From Bradyrhizobium sp. 132 (GTDB lineage Bacteria > Pseudomonadota > Alphaproteobacteria > Rhizobiales > Xanthobacteraceae): a DNA stretch of 64,000 bases. Every line of letters begins with the position of its first letter. Within the stretch, counting starts at the first letter, position 1. Of the stretch, positions 35,245-43,727 are shown one piece after another. A model generated the notes under the pieces. It was given only the letters and a program-made list of their open reading frames with translations, had not been told where the DNA came from and made no database searches. Where the stretch lies: assembly GCF_023074185.1 (NCBI RefSeq), contig NZ_JADPKY010000006.1, forward strand, positions 20,627 to 84,626, read 5' to 3'. The position numbers and the translations under genes are program-made.

Positions 35245-35408
35245 TCGACGACCCGAACTCTGGAACCGGAGACAAAACAAACCCTTGGCAGGCTGTCAAA
35301 CCGGAAATGACGCCCTTCCAAAGGCCCTGCATGGACAATTGGAATAACTTTTTCTTCAAGGGTTCTTCCGTAAGTTGAATCCGGAATGCCAGAGTCCGCC
35401 CGCCGGTC

Positions 35409-36467
35409 ATGAAACAACTCCGAAACAACGTCATCCGCGCCGGGCTGGGAGCACTCTATTTCAGCGGGGCGCACCATCTGTTGCGCCCGCTTTTATCGGG
35501 CGTCGGCGCTATTTTCATGCTGCACCACGTGCGGCCGGGCCGCGACGCCGCCTTCCAGCCGAACCGGCATCTCGAAGTCACCCCCGAATTCCTGCGCGCC
35601 ACGCTCAGCCATTTGCGCTCGCACGAGATCGACATCGTCAGCATGGACGAGCTGCATGAGCGGCTGGTGCGGGGCCGGTTCGACCGCCGCTTCGCCGCCT
35701 TCACGCTCGACGACGGCTATCGCGACAATCTCGACTATGCGCTGCCGGTTCTGCGCGAATTTGACGCGCCTCTGGCGGTCTATGTCGCCAGCGATTTCGC
35801 CGAGGGCACGGGGCGGCTGTGGTGGGAGGCGCTGGAAGCCGTGATCGCCAAGACCGAGCAGATCGAGGTCAAAATCGGCAATGCCGCGCTGCGGCTCGAT
35901 GCGACGACGCCGGCCGCCAAGCAGGCGGCGTTCGACCGCGTGCACGACTGGCTCCGCGCATTGCCGGGCGAGCACGATCTCAAGCGCGAGATCGAAGCGC
36001 TCTGCACCAGGTACGGCGTCGATATGACCGCGTTGTGCCGCGGCCTCTGCCTGTCCTGGGACGAGGTGAAGCGATTTGCCGCCGACCCCCTGGTCACGAT
36101 CGGTGCCCACACCATCAGCCATTGCAATCTCGCCAAGCAAAGCGAAGAGATCGCCACGCAAGAGATAGCCGTGAGCCGCGCGCGGATCGAGCAGGCGCTC
36201 GGCCGCAATGTCCAGCATCTTGCCTATCCCTATGGCGACCGCCAAGCCGCAGGCGAGCGTGAATTCGCCCTTGCGGCGGCCGCCGGTTTCAAGACCGCGG
36301 TGACGACGCGGCCCGGTATGCTGTTCGCCGAGAACGCCGGCCACATGACCGCGCTGCCACGCGTCTCGCTCAACGGCAATTACCAGGACACGCGAATTTT
36401 GCCGGTGCTGACCTCAGGCGCCGCGACCGCGATGTGGAATGGCTTTCGAAGGATCGCGGCGGCTTGA
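35409..36467 (+). CDS. Polysaccharide deacetylase family protein
   Basis: A 352-residue NodB-homology protein. Catalytic-type motifs are FTLDDGYRDNLDYALPVL (metal-binding Asp pair, near residue 98) and IGAHTISHCNL (the H-x-x-x-H of the metal site, near 233), then a late HLAYPYGD strand. Family members remove N- or O-acetyl groups from chitin-like or surface polysaccharides. An insert between the two motifs includes a cysteine-containing segment (CTRYGVDMTALCRGLCLSWDEVK). No signal peptide is obvious; residues 13-37 are mildly hydrophobic. It diverges from the OmpA gene and is followed by a large palindrome. Confidence 0.88.
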   Translation: MKQLRNNVIRAGLGALYFSGAHHLLRPLLSGVGAIFMLHHVRPGRDAAFQPNRHLEVTPEFLRATLSHLRSHEIDIVSMDELHERLVRGRFDRRFAAFTLDDGYRDNLDYALPVLREFDAPLAVYVASDFAEGTGRLWWEALEAVIAKTEQIEVKIGNAALRLDATTPAAKQAAFDRVHDWLRALPGEHDLKREIEALCTRYGVDMTALCRGLCLSWDEVKRFAADPLVTIGAHTISHCNLAKQSEEIATQEIAVSRARIEQALGRNVQHLAYPYGDRQAAGEREFALAAAAGFKTAVTTRPGMLFAENAGHMTALPRVSLNGNYQDTRILPVLTSGAATAMWNGFRRIAAA

Positions 36468-36485
36468 TCCAACCGCACACTCAGA

Positions 36486-36577
36486 CCTCATCCTGAGGAG
36501 CGCTCCGAAGGAGCGCGTCTCGAAGGATGGGCCGCCCGCATCCTTCGAGACGCGCTGGCGCGCTCCTCAGGATGAGG
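36486..36577. repeat. CCTCATCCTGAGGAGCGC inverted repeat
   Basis: CCTCATCCTGAGGAGCGC..GCGCGTCTCGAAGGATG faces CATCCTTCGAGACGCGC..GCGCTCCTCAGGATGAGG around GGCCGCCCG. This family is abundant in Bradyrhizobium and other Rhizobiales. It probably ends the deacetylase transcript. Confidence 0.88.
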
Positions 36578-36651
36578 GCGGAGCTGACGACGAGCTGAGT
36601 TGACTCCCCTCCCCACCCCGCTCACAACCAGCGCAAACCAAGGGAGGCATC

Positions 36652-37461
36652 ATGTTCAACGATCTGTTCTCGCTCAAAGGCCGCGTCGCGCTGGTGACCG
36701 GCGGCTCGCGCGGCATCGGCAAGATGATCGCGGCGGGATTTCTCAGCGCCGGTGCGGCGAAGGTCTACATCACCGCGCGCAAGGCCGGGCCTTGCGAAGC
36801 GACCGCGAACGAGCTCACCGCGCAGTATGGCGGCGAGTGCATCGCGCTGCCGATCGACATCTCGACGCTCGCTGGCGCCGAGCTGCTCGCGAGTGAATTT
36901 GGGAAGCGCGAGCGAAAACTCGACATCCTCGTCAACAATGCGGGCGCCGCCTGGGGCGCGGAGTTCGACGAGTTTCCCGAGAGCGGCTGGGACAAGGTGA
37001 TGAACCTCAACCTCAAGGCGCCGTTCTTCCTGACCAAGGCGCTGGCGCCGATGCTGCGCGCGGCGGCCTCGGCAGAGCGGCCAGCAAAGGTGATCAACAT
37101 CGCCTCGATCGACGGCATTTTCGTTAATCCGGGCGAGACCTATTCCTACGCGGCGAGCAAGGCCGGGCTGATCCATTTGACGCGGCGCATGGCCGTGAAG
37201 CTGATCTCCGACCATGTCGTGGTCACCGCGATCGCGCCGGGCCCGTTCAAATCCGACATGAACCGCGCCGCGCGCGACCACAGCGACGAGGTCTCGACCT
37301 GCGTGCCCGCGGGGCGCATCGGCACCGACGAGGACATGGCGGGTGCCGCGATCTATCTCGCCTCGCGCGCGGGCGACTATGTGGTGGGCGCAACCATCGC
37401 GGTGGATGGTGGAATTGTTTACGCAAACCCGGGGATCAAGGGGAGCGGGTGGGATAGCTGA
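36652..37461 (+). CDS. Short-chain dehydrogenase/reductase
   Basis: A 269-residue classical SDR. The NAD(P) motif TGGSRGIG is near residue 16, NNAG near 97, and the catalytic tetrad has Ser in NIASIDG and YSYAASKAG (Tyr/Lys). The end IYLASRAGDYVVGATIAVDGGIVY is the usual oligomerisation segment. Arg after the glycine motif (TARKAG region) suggests NADP(H) preference. Substrate is unknown. The start has a GGGAGG site. It lies immediately before the box genes but on the opposite strand, so a link with benzoate degradation is only possible. Confidence 0.9.
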   Translation: MFNDLFSLKGRVALVTGGSRGIGKMIAAGFLSAGAAKVYITARKAGPCEATANELTAQYGGECIALPIDISTLAGAELLASEFGKRERKLDILVNNAGAAWGAEFDEFPESGWDKVMNLNLKAPFFLTKALAPMLRAAASAERPAKVINIASIDGIFVNPGETYSYAASKAGLIHLTRRMAVKLISDHVVVTAIAPGPFKSDMNRAARDHSDEVSTCVPAGRIGTDEDMAGAAIYLASRAGDYVVGATIAVDGGIVYANPGIKGSGWDS

Positions 37462-37500
37462 GGGTTGCCGCGAGGGCGGCGTGCCCTCGCCTCATACTCA

Positions 37501-37606
37501 GTGTCGTGCCCCGCGCAGGCGCGGCATCCAGTACGCTGCGGCCTATCGGTTCTAGGCCTCGCTGCCTCTGGAATACTGGATCACCCGCTTTCGCGGGTGA
37601 TGACAC
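37501..37606. repeat. GTGTCGTGCCCCGCG intergenic repeat
   Basis: Begins GTGTCGTGCCCCGCGCAGGCGC and ends CGCTTTCGCGGGTGATGACAC, with the pair CATCCAGTA / TACTGGAT and a central GCCTATCGGTTCTAGGC. It is an imperfect long palindrome of a type common in Bradyrhizobium, placed between the convergent SDR and boxB genes. Confidence 0.85.
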
Positions 37607-37639
37607 CATTTGTATTGCGAGAGCGTCAGACCCTGACCC

Positions 37640-39091
37640 CTACGACTCGATCTTCACGTACTCGAAATCGCCCGGCTTGTTGTCGATGCCGACCTTCGGC
37701 GGCGAGATCCAGGATGCGAACACGCCGGTCTCGGTAACGGGCTGCATCAGCGAGGTGATGAAGTCGCCGTCCGCGGTCGAGGGCAGCCAATCATCCTTGC
37801 GCTTGGCCCAATTGGCGTCGTCGATCAGCAGACCGTCGGGCGTCGCGTGGATAGCCTTGAACTCGCCGATATGGCGGTGGAAAGCGACGTTGGGCAGCTT
37901 GAGCTCAAACTGATAGCCCGCGGTCGAGATCACCTTATTCCAGCGCAGCATGCCCTTGACGCAATCCTGGCTGTAATCGTCGCGCAGGCGCATGTTGAGC
38001 GCGGTCAGCGCCGGCTCGTCGACCAGCTTGATCTCGCCGTCGATGAACTTCAGCACCGGATAGGTCGCGTTCTTGAGCTGGTGATCGTCGTCGATCTGGG
38101 TCTCGTGATAGCGGCCCTTGATGCCGGTGTTGAAGGCGTTGGCCGCGTTGGTCGAGACTTCCGAGCCGAACAGATCAAGCGATAGCGTATAGTGCAGGTT
38201 CAGCTTCTTCTGGATGGTCGGCAGGTCGATCACGCCGAGCGCGCGGACTTTTGCGATGTCGGACGGATCGGTGATGCCGGCTTCGCGCATCGCATCGCAG
38301 GTGCGCTGCACGACGCGGGTGATGCCGGTCTCGCCGACGAACATGTGGTGCGCTTCCTCGGTCAGCATGAAGCGGCAGGTGCGCGACAGCGGATCGAAGC
38401 CGGACTGCGCCAGCGAGTGCAGCTGCATCTTGCCGTCGCGGTCGGTGAAATAGGTGAACATGAAGAAGGACAGCCAGTCCGGCGTCGCCTCGTTGAAGGC
38501 GCCCAGCATGCGCGGCGAGTCAGCGTCACCCGAGCGGCGGCGCAACAAATCGTCAGCCTCTTCACGTCCGTCGCGACCAAAGTACTTTTGCAGCAGGTAG
38601 ACCATCGCCCAGAGGTGACGGCCTTCCTCGACATTGACCTGGAACAGATTGCGCATGTCGTACAGCGAGGGCGCGGTCTTGCCGAGGTGGCGCTGCTGCT
38701 CGACCGAGGCAGGCTCGGTGTCGCCCTGGATCACGATCAGACGGCGCAGCATGGCGCGATATTCGCCCGGGACCTCCTGCCAGGCCGGCTCGCCAAAATG
38801 CTCGCCGAACGGCACGACGCGATTCTCCTCCTGGGGCGCCAGAAGAATGCCCCAGCGATAGTCGGGCATCCGCACATAGTCGAACTTGGCCCAGCCGCGC
38901 GGATCGACGGAGTAGGCGGTACGCAAATACACCAGCGACTCCTGGAAACCTTCCGGCCCCATGTCGCTCCACCAATCCATGTAGCCGGGATGCCAGCCTT
39001 CCAGCGCCTTCAGCACCTGGCGGTCTTCGGCGAGATTGACGTTGTTCGGAATCTTGGTCGAGTAGTCGACGTTCATGATGTTCATGCTCAT
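37640..39091 (-). CDS. boxB: Benzoyl-CoA 2,3-epoxidase, oxygenase subunit BoxB
   Basis: A 483-residue class I diiron oxygenase component. It converts benzoyl-CoA to 2,3-epoxybenzoyl-CoA with O2 and electrons from BoxA. Diiron-site segments are visible: LFQVNVEEGRHLWAMVYLLQKYFG (E-x-x-R-H type) and CRFMLTEEAHHMFVGETGI (E-E-x-x-H type), with a further carboxylate helix DIPLG-like around residue 120. The ATG at 39091 matches the family N-terminus. It lies 148 nt downstream of boxC on the same strand with a large repeat in between. The reductase gene boxA is not in this window. Confidence 0.96.
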   Translation of the reverse strand: MSMNIMNVDYSTKIPNNVNLAEDRQVLKALEGWHPGYMDWWSDMGPEGFQESLVYLRTAYSVDPRGWAKFDYVRMPDYRWGILLAPQEENRVVPFGEHFGEPAWQEVPGEYRAMLRRLIVIQGDTEPASVEQQRHLGKTAPSLYDMRNLFQVNVEEGRHLWAMVYLLQKYFGRDGREEADDLLRRRSGDADSPRMLGAFNEATPDWLSFFMFTYFTDRDGKMQLHSLAQSGFDPLSRTCRFMLTEEAHHMFVGETGITRVVQRTCDAMREAGITDPSDIAKVRALGVIDLPTIQKKLNLHYTLSLDLFGSEVSTNAANAFNTGIKGRYHETQIDDDHQLKNATYPVLKFIDGEIKLVDEPALTALNMRLRDDYSQDCVKGMLRWNKVISTAGYQFELKLPNVAFHRHIGEFKAIHATPDGLLIDDANWAKRKDDWLPSTADGDFITSLMQPVTETGVFASWISPPKVGIDNKPGDFEYVKIES

Positions 39092-39114
39092 GGCCGTGCT
39101 CCTTGCGATCTCTT

Positions 39115-39231
39115 GTCCCGGATGCAGTGCGGCGCGAAGTGCTGCACTGCTGAGCCGGGACCTATTGTCCGGTCCGTAATGGGTCCCGGTTCTGCGCAGC
39201 GTCACTTCGTGCCGCAGCGCGCCCGGGACAC
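39115..39231. repeat. GTCCCGG inverted repeat between boxC and boxB, copy 3
   Basis: GTCCCGGATGCAGTGCGGCGCG..CTGCACTGCTGAGCCGGGAC is followed by GGGTCCCGGTTCTGCGCAGCG..CCGCAGCGCGCCCGGGACAC, that is, two nested hairpins. It is the same family as 29438-29520 and 20792-20850. It lies within the box operon. Confidence 0.8.
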
Positions 39232-39239
39232 GAAAGTCG

Positions 39240-40928
39240 TCACACCCGCGTCATATCGAATTTCGGCTTCTGGCCGCTGCCGTAGCGGCGCAGCGCGCCT
39301 TCCTCGCCGACCGCGTTCGGGCGCTGGAAGATCCAATTCTGCCACGCGGTGAGACGCGAGAAGATTTTCGATTCCATCGTCTCGGGGCCGACGAAGCGCA
39401 GGCTGGCTTCCATGCCGGTGAGGCTGTCGGGCGAGAAGCTGGCGCGCTCCTCCAGGAACACGCGGACCTCGTCGTCCCAGTCGATGTCGTCGAGCGCGAA
39501 GGTGACGAGACCAAGCTCTTCGGCCTGCTCGGCGTCCAGAGCCGTGCCCATCGTGGCTTCCGCGCGTTCCACATCGGACGGGTCGGCCTGGAAGCGCGAC
39601 TGAAGCCGCGTCAGGCCATGGCTCATCGGATACGGGCCGAAATTCATCGCTGACAGCTCGATCGACGGCGGCGGGCGGTTGTCGCCCTGGCGCGTGCCGA
39701 TCAGCATGTAGGAGCGGTCGGCGGCGAAGACGAGCTCGGCGAGCGTGCCGGCAAAGCAGGAGCCGGGCTCGACCAGCGTCACCAGCGTGCGCGAGGTGAC
39801 GTCGATGCGCTTCAAGACGCGCTTCCAGTAATGCCTGATCTCGTTGACCAGCCAGTGCGCCTTGTTGGCTTCGAGGAAGGCATCGCAGGCGAGCACATGG
39901 GCGCGATCGCCGTGACTCTTGAACACCAGCATGGCGATCTCGAGCTCGTTGATGCGCAGATGCAGGATCGCGTCGTCGAGTTCGCGCGCCACCTGGAGCG
40001 GCCAGAACGCGACACCCTGCGCCATCATGCCGTCGATGTCGGCGGGCGGCGCGGCTTCAGGCGCCTTGATCGAGATCGTGGCGATGCGCGCGGCGCGGTC
40101 GATATCGACGGTGACAAAGCCATAGCGCAGGCTGGTCTCGTCGATGACGCGCTTGAGCGGGGAGAGAGCAATGCCCTTGCCGCTTCCGTTGCGCTTCGAC
40201 GCAGCCGCAAACTCCCTGGCACGCTCGACGACCCTGCCTTCGAGCTTGCTGTTCGGCGCGATCTCGTCGACCAAGCGCCATTGCACGGCGCGCTTGCCCT
40301 TGACGCCTTCCTCGATGGTGCAGAAGAAGTCGGCATGGTCGCGGCGCACCTTGCGCTTGTCGACCACGCGCGTGAGGCCGCCGGTGCCGGGCAGCACCGC
40401 CAGCAGCGGCACTTCGGGCAAGGCAACGGCAGATGCGCCGTCATCGGCGAGCATGATGTAGTCGGTGGCGAGCGCAAGCTCATAGCCGCCGCCGGCGGCC
40501 GAGCCGTTTACCACCGTAATGAAGCGCTGGCCGGAATTCTCCGACGAGTCTTCCATGCCGTTGCGGGTCTCGTTGGTGAACTTGCAGAAGTTGACCTTGT
40601 GGGCGTGGGTCGAGCCGGCGAGCATGCGGATGTTGGCGCCGGCGCAGAACACGCGGTTCTTGGCCGAGCGCATCACCACGACCTTCACGTCGGGGTGCTC
40701 GAAGCGCAGCCGCTGCACCACGTCCGCAAGCTCGATATCAACGCCGAGATCGTAGGAGTTGAGCTTGAGCAGATAGCCCTCGAACAGGCCGCCGTTCTCG
40801 TCGACGTCCATGGTCAGGGTAGCGACGTCACCGTCGACCGCGAGCTTCCAGTGCCGGTAGCGGGACGGTTCGGTCTGGAAATCGATGAATGTCGCGCCGC
40901 CTGCGAGGCGCCGATCTTCCCCGGCCAT
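39240..40928 (-). CDS. boxC: 2,3-epoxybenzoyl-CoA dihydrolase BoxC
   Basis: A 562-residue enzyme of the crotonase superfamily that opens the ring of 2,3-epoxybenzoyl-CoA, giving 3,4-dehydroadipyl-CoA semialdehyde and formate. The first crotonase half has the oxyanion-hole regions VFCAGANIRMLAGSTHAHKVNF and VVNGSAAGGGYELALATDYIMLADD; the second half begins near residue 260, as expected for the double-length BoxC. The ATG at 40928 is placed just before the conserved LAGGATFIDFQTEPSRYRHW. Two TGCA-N6-TGCA-type operators lie 43-110 nt upstream. It is the first gene of boxC-boxB. Confidence 0.96.
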   Translation of the reverse strand: MAGEDRRLAGGATFIDFQTEPSRYRHWKLAVDGDVATLTMDVDENGGLFEGYLLKLNSYDLGVDIELADVVQRLRFEHPDVKVVVMRSAKNRVFCAGANIRMLAGSTHAHKVNFCKFTNETRNGMEDSSENSGQRFITVVNGSAAGGGYELALATDYIMLADDGASAVALPEVPLLAVLPGTGGLTRVVDKRKVRRDHADFFCTIEEGVKGKRAVQWRLVDEIAPNSKLEGRVVERAREFAAASKRNGSGKGIALSPLKRVIDETSLRYGFVTVDIDRAARIATISIKAPEAAPPADIDGMMAQGVAFWPLQVARELDDAILHLRINELEIAMLVFKSHGDRAHVLACDAFLEANKAHWLVNEIRHYWKRVLKRIDVTSRTLVTLVEPGSCFAGTLAELVFAADRSYMLIGTRQGDNRPPPSIELSAMNFGPYPMSHGLTRLQSRFQADPSDVERAEATMGTALDAEQAEELGLVTFALDDIDWDDEVRVFLEERASFSPDSLTGMEASLRFVGPETMESKIFSRLTAWQNWIFQRPNAVGEEGALRRYGSGQKPKFDMTRV

Positions 40929-40970
40929 GGGCCACCCTTGAGCTTGTCTATGCGTTTTGGCTGTCGCGTT

Positions 40971-40990
40971 AGATGCACAATAGTGCATCT
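40971..40990 (-). promoter_or_regulatory. Putative BoxR operator A upstream of boxC
   Basis: A perfect 8+8 palindrome AGATGCAC-AATA-GTGCATCT. It contains TGCA-N6-TGCA, the spacing reported for BzdR/BoxR operators. It lies 43 nt before the boxC start, where a repressor would block the promoter. Confidence 0.72.
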
Positions 40991-41024
40991 TTTTGGGCGC
41001 GTCTAGCCCTTAACGGACGAGGCA

Positions 41025-41038
41025 TGCACTTTGTTTCA
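41025..41038 (-). promoter_or_regulatory. Putative BoxR operator B upstream of boxC
   Basis: TGCA-CTTTGT-TTCA, one mismatch from TGCA-N6-TGCA and identical in its N6 spacer to the site at 52967. On the minus strand it reads TGAAACAAAGTGCATG. It is 35 nt upstream of operator A. Confidence 0.6.
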
Positions 41039-41192
41039 TGACCCCCGCTGGGATCACGCGCCGGCGCTGAGCGCGATCCAGTCGGCTTTGGACAGTTGCG
41101 GCCTGCCGAGCTTGGCTTGAAGCAGGCCGTCAGCGCCGGGACCGGAAAGCGCTGCGCGAGTTCAGCGCGCGCATTGGATCACTCGCGTTCGA

Positions 41193-41214
41193 AGGCACAT
41201 TCATCGATGTGCCT
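41193..41214. terminator. Hairpin downstream of the alpha/beta hydrolase gene
   Basis: AGGCACAT (41193-41200), loop TCATCG, ATGTGCCT (41207-41214). It lies 9 nt after the stop of the minus-strand hydrolase gene. There is no T-run, so it is only a probable terminator. Confidence 0.5.
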
Positions 41215-41222
41215 CCGCAACG

Positions 41223-42041
41223 TCATGCGGCGCGTCCCTGGAGTCCCTGATCGTCGCGCAGGGCCGCTTTTGCAAATTGCTCAATAGCGTCAAGCGTCGT
41301 CCCCGGCGCTTCACGATGCGGGGAATGTCCCGCGTCTGAAATGACTTTCAAATCTACCGGACAATAACACTCTTCCTGCGCGATTTCGAGCTGACGCAAT
41401 GTCCCATATTGATCGTCCCGGCCTTGCAGGATCAGCAAAGGGACGCGGATGTAGGCGAGAGACTCGGAAATATCCCAGTCGCGGAATTTCGGATCGAGCC
41501 AGGCGCCGTTCCAGCCCTGGAAGGCGTTGTCGACGTCCTTGTGCCAGCGCGCGAGTTTTGCCTTCAGGTCGGTGGTCTCAAATGCCGTCTTGATGTCCGC
41601 AATCGACTTCACCGAGATGTCCTCAACGATGAAATGCGGCGCGATCAGCACGAGCCCGCTCAGGCGATGATCCTGATGCGCGCCGGCATAGATCGTCGCG
41701 ATCGAGGCGCCGTCGGAATGGCCGAGCAGGAGGCCACGCTTGAAGCCGATCGCATCGAGCACCTTCGGCAGCACGTCCAGCGCCTCGCGCTCCATATAGT
41801 CGAGCGGCCGCGGCAGCGCAACCTTGCTCGACTGGCCGTAGCCCGCACGCGAATAGACGAAGATGCCGGCGGAGGTCGCCTGCTGCAGCTTTTCCGGGAA
41901 GTCGCCCCAGAGCCCGACCGAGCCGAGGCCTTCATGCAGCATGACGATGGTCGGTGCGTCCGCGGTTTGTGGCGCCAGCCATTTGTATTCGAGGCTGGCG
42001 TTGCCGATGCTGAGGAAGCCGGTGGGGGTGAGGTCGGTCAT
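41223..42041 (-). CDS. Alpha/beta hydrolase in the box cluster
   Basis: A 272-residue alpha/beta-hydrolase. The catalytic triad is visible: nucleophile Ser in LLLGHSDGASIA (near residue 106), acid in LILQGRDDQYG and His in ISDAGHSPHREAP. An oxyanion-hole HEGLGSVG segment follows strand 3. It lies 8 nt after the benzoate-CoA ligase gene on the same strand, so it belongs to the benzoate operon. Hydrolases of this kind accompany several box clusters, with a thioesterase or lactone/enol-hydrolase role suggested but unproven. The ATG at 42041 is chosen; a longer frame reaches 42428 inside the ligase gene. Confidence 0.88.
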   Translation of the reverse strand: MTDLTPTGFLSIGNASLEYKWLAPQTADAPTIVMLHEGLGSVGLWGDFPEKLQQATSAGIFVYSRAGYGQSSKVALPRPLDYMEREALDVLPKVLDAIGFKRGLLLGHSDGASIATIYAGAHQDHRLSGLVLIAPHFIVEDISVKSIADIKTAFETTDLKAKLARWHKDVDNAFQGWNGAWLDPKFRDWDISESLAYIRVPLLILQGRDDQYGTLRQLEIAQEECYCPVDLKVISDAGHSPHREAPGTTLDAIEQFAKAALRDDQGLQGRAA

Positions 42042-42049
42042 GCTGTTAC

Positions 42050-43591
42050 TCAATTCGCCCCGTCCCGCAGCTTGAACCGCTGGATCTTGCCCGTCGCCGT
42101 CTTCGGCAAAGAGTCCACCACGTCGATCCAGCGCGGATATTTCCATGGGCCGATCTTCTGCTTGACGTGCTCCTTGAGCATCTCCTGCAAGTCCGTCGTC
42201 GTCGCGCCGGGACGCAGCACGACGAAGGCCTTCGGCTTCAGCAGCCCTTCCGGATCGGCTTCGGGCACGACGGCGGCTTCCAGCACGGCGGGATGCGTGA
42301 TCAGCGCGCTCTCGACCTCGAACGGCGAGACCCAGATGCCGGAGACCTTGAACATGTCGTCGGCGCGGCCGCAGAAGGTGTAGCGGCCCTCGCCATCCCT
42401 GACATATTTGTCGCCGGTGCGGGTCCAAGGGCCTTCAAATGTGCGGCGGCTCTTGTGGCGCTGGTTCCAGTAGCCCTCGCCGGCAGAGGGCGCGTCAACC
42501 AACAGCTCGCCGACCTCGCCGTCGGCGACATCCTGGCCGGCCTCGTTGACGAGCCGCACTGCATAGCCCGGCACCGGCTTGCCGGAGAAACCGTATTTGA
42601 TGTCGCCGGGCGCATTCGACAGGAAGATGTGCAACAGCTCGGTCGAGCCGACGCCGTCGAGAATGTCGACGTTGAAGCGCGCCTTCCAGCTGTTGCCGAC
42701 GGATTCAGGGAGCGCCTCGCCGGCCGAGGTGCAGATGCGCAAAGATTTGCCGCCACGCTCGCTCTTCATCGCCTCGTCGTTGAGCATCGCCGCGAACAAT
42801 GTCGGCACGCCGTAGAAGATCGAAGGATTGTAGCGGTTCATCAGGTCGAACATGCGCGCTGGCGTCGGCCGTTCGCTGTTGAGCACCACGGTGGCACCGA
42901 CCGACATCGGAAAGGTCAGCGCATTGCCGAGGCCGTAGGCGAAGAACAGCTTTGCCGCAGAAAGACAAACGTCGTTCTCGCGGATGCCAAGCACCTGGTT
43001 CGCGTAAGTATCGGCGGTCGCCTGCAGGTTCGAATGGATGTGGCGCACGCCCTTGGGCATGCCGGTCGAGCCTGAGGAATAGAGCCAGAACGCCGGCTCG
43101 TCGGGATGCGTCGCGGCGGTCGTGAACTGGTCGCTCTCGCCCGCGAGCTCTTCAGCGAGCTGCTTGTGGCCGTTGAGCTTGGCGCCGGACACCACGACAT
43201 GCTCGAGATCGGGCATGCGGCCGACGACGTCCTTGATGACGGGATAGAGCGCCTCGGAGACAAACAGCACGCGCGCGCGGCAGTCGGCGAGGATGTAGGC
43301 GTATTGATCTGATGTCAGCAGCGTGTTCAGCGGCACCGGCACGATGCCGGCGCGGATCGCACCCTGGAACACGACGGGGAAATCGACCGTATCCAGCATG
43401 ATCATGGCCACGCGCTCTTCGCGGCGGACGCCGAGCCGGCGCAGCATGTTGGCGGTGCGGCGGGTCTGGTGCTGGAGCTCGCCATAGGTGAGCCGGGAGA
43501 CGGTGTCGTCGAACACGGTCTTGTTGCCGCGACCCTCCTCGACGTTCCGGTCGAGCAGCCAGGTCACCGCGTTATAGGATCCCTCGCTCAC
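42050..43591 (-). CDS. bclA: Benzoate--CoA ligase
   Basis: A 513-residue acyl-adenylate-forming enzyme that activates benzoate with ATP and CoA to benzoyl-CoA. The ATP motif is YSSGSTGMPKGVRH, followed by A5 DGVGSTELLHIF, the hinge TGDKYVRDGEGRYTFCGRADDMFKVSG and the catalytic lysine in PKTATGKIQRFKLRDG. The N-terminal YNAVTWLLDRNVEEGRGNKTVF and the GSTELLHIFLSN region are typical of the benzoate/2-aminobenzoate ligase family. It diverges from boxR; the shared intergenic region holds operator C and a TATAAT box inside the palindrome GAATTATAATTC (43612-43623). Confidence 0.94.
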   Translation of the reverse strand: MSEGSYNAVTWLLDRNVEEGRGNKTVFDDTVSRLTYGELQHQTRRTANMLRRLGVRREERVAMIMLDTVDFPVVFQGAIRAGIVPVPLNTLLTSDQYAYILADCRARVLFVSEALYPVIKDVVGRMPDLEHVVVSGAKLNGHKQLAEELAGESDQFTTAATHPDEPAFWLYSSGSTGMPKGVRHIHSNLQATADTYANQVLGIRENDVCLSAAKLFFAYGLGNALTFPMSVGATVVLNSERPTPARMFDLMNRYNPSIFYGVPTLFAAMLNDEAMKSERGGKSLRICTSAGEALPESVGNSWKARFNVDILDGVGSTELLHIFLSNAPGDIKYGFSGKPVPGYAVRLVNEAGQDVADGEVGELLVDAPSAGEGYWNQRHKSRRTFEGPWTRTGDKYVRDGEGRYTFCGRADDMFKVSGIWVSPFEVESALITHPAVLEAAVVPEADPEGLLKPKAFVVLRPGATTTDLQEMLKEHVKQKIGPWKYPRWIDVVDSLPKTATGKIQRFKLRDGAN

Positions 43592-43644
43592 GGACTTCTC
43601 CCCCGAATTTAGAATTATAATTCATAGAAAGACACTGTGGCGGC

Positions 43645-43676
43645 TTGCTGTCAATGCCAGCAGGCACTATGTTTCA
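43645..43676 (+). promoter_or_regulatory. boxR promoter overlapped by putative operator C
   Basis: TTGCTG (43645-43650), 17-nt spacer, TATGTT (43668-43673). The TGCA-N6-TGCA-like site GGCA-CTATGT-TTCA (43663-43676) covers the -10 box. On the minus strand it reads TGAAACATAGTGCCTG, very close to operators B and D. It suggests that BoxR represses its own gene and perhaps bclA. Confidence 0.6.
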
Positions 43677-43727
43677 TTAATATGCGCCGCAGGACATCCG
43701 CTCAAGAAGGCCCGTGATCCGTAGTCC

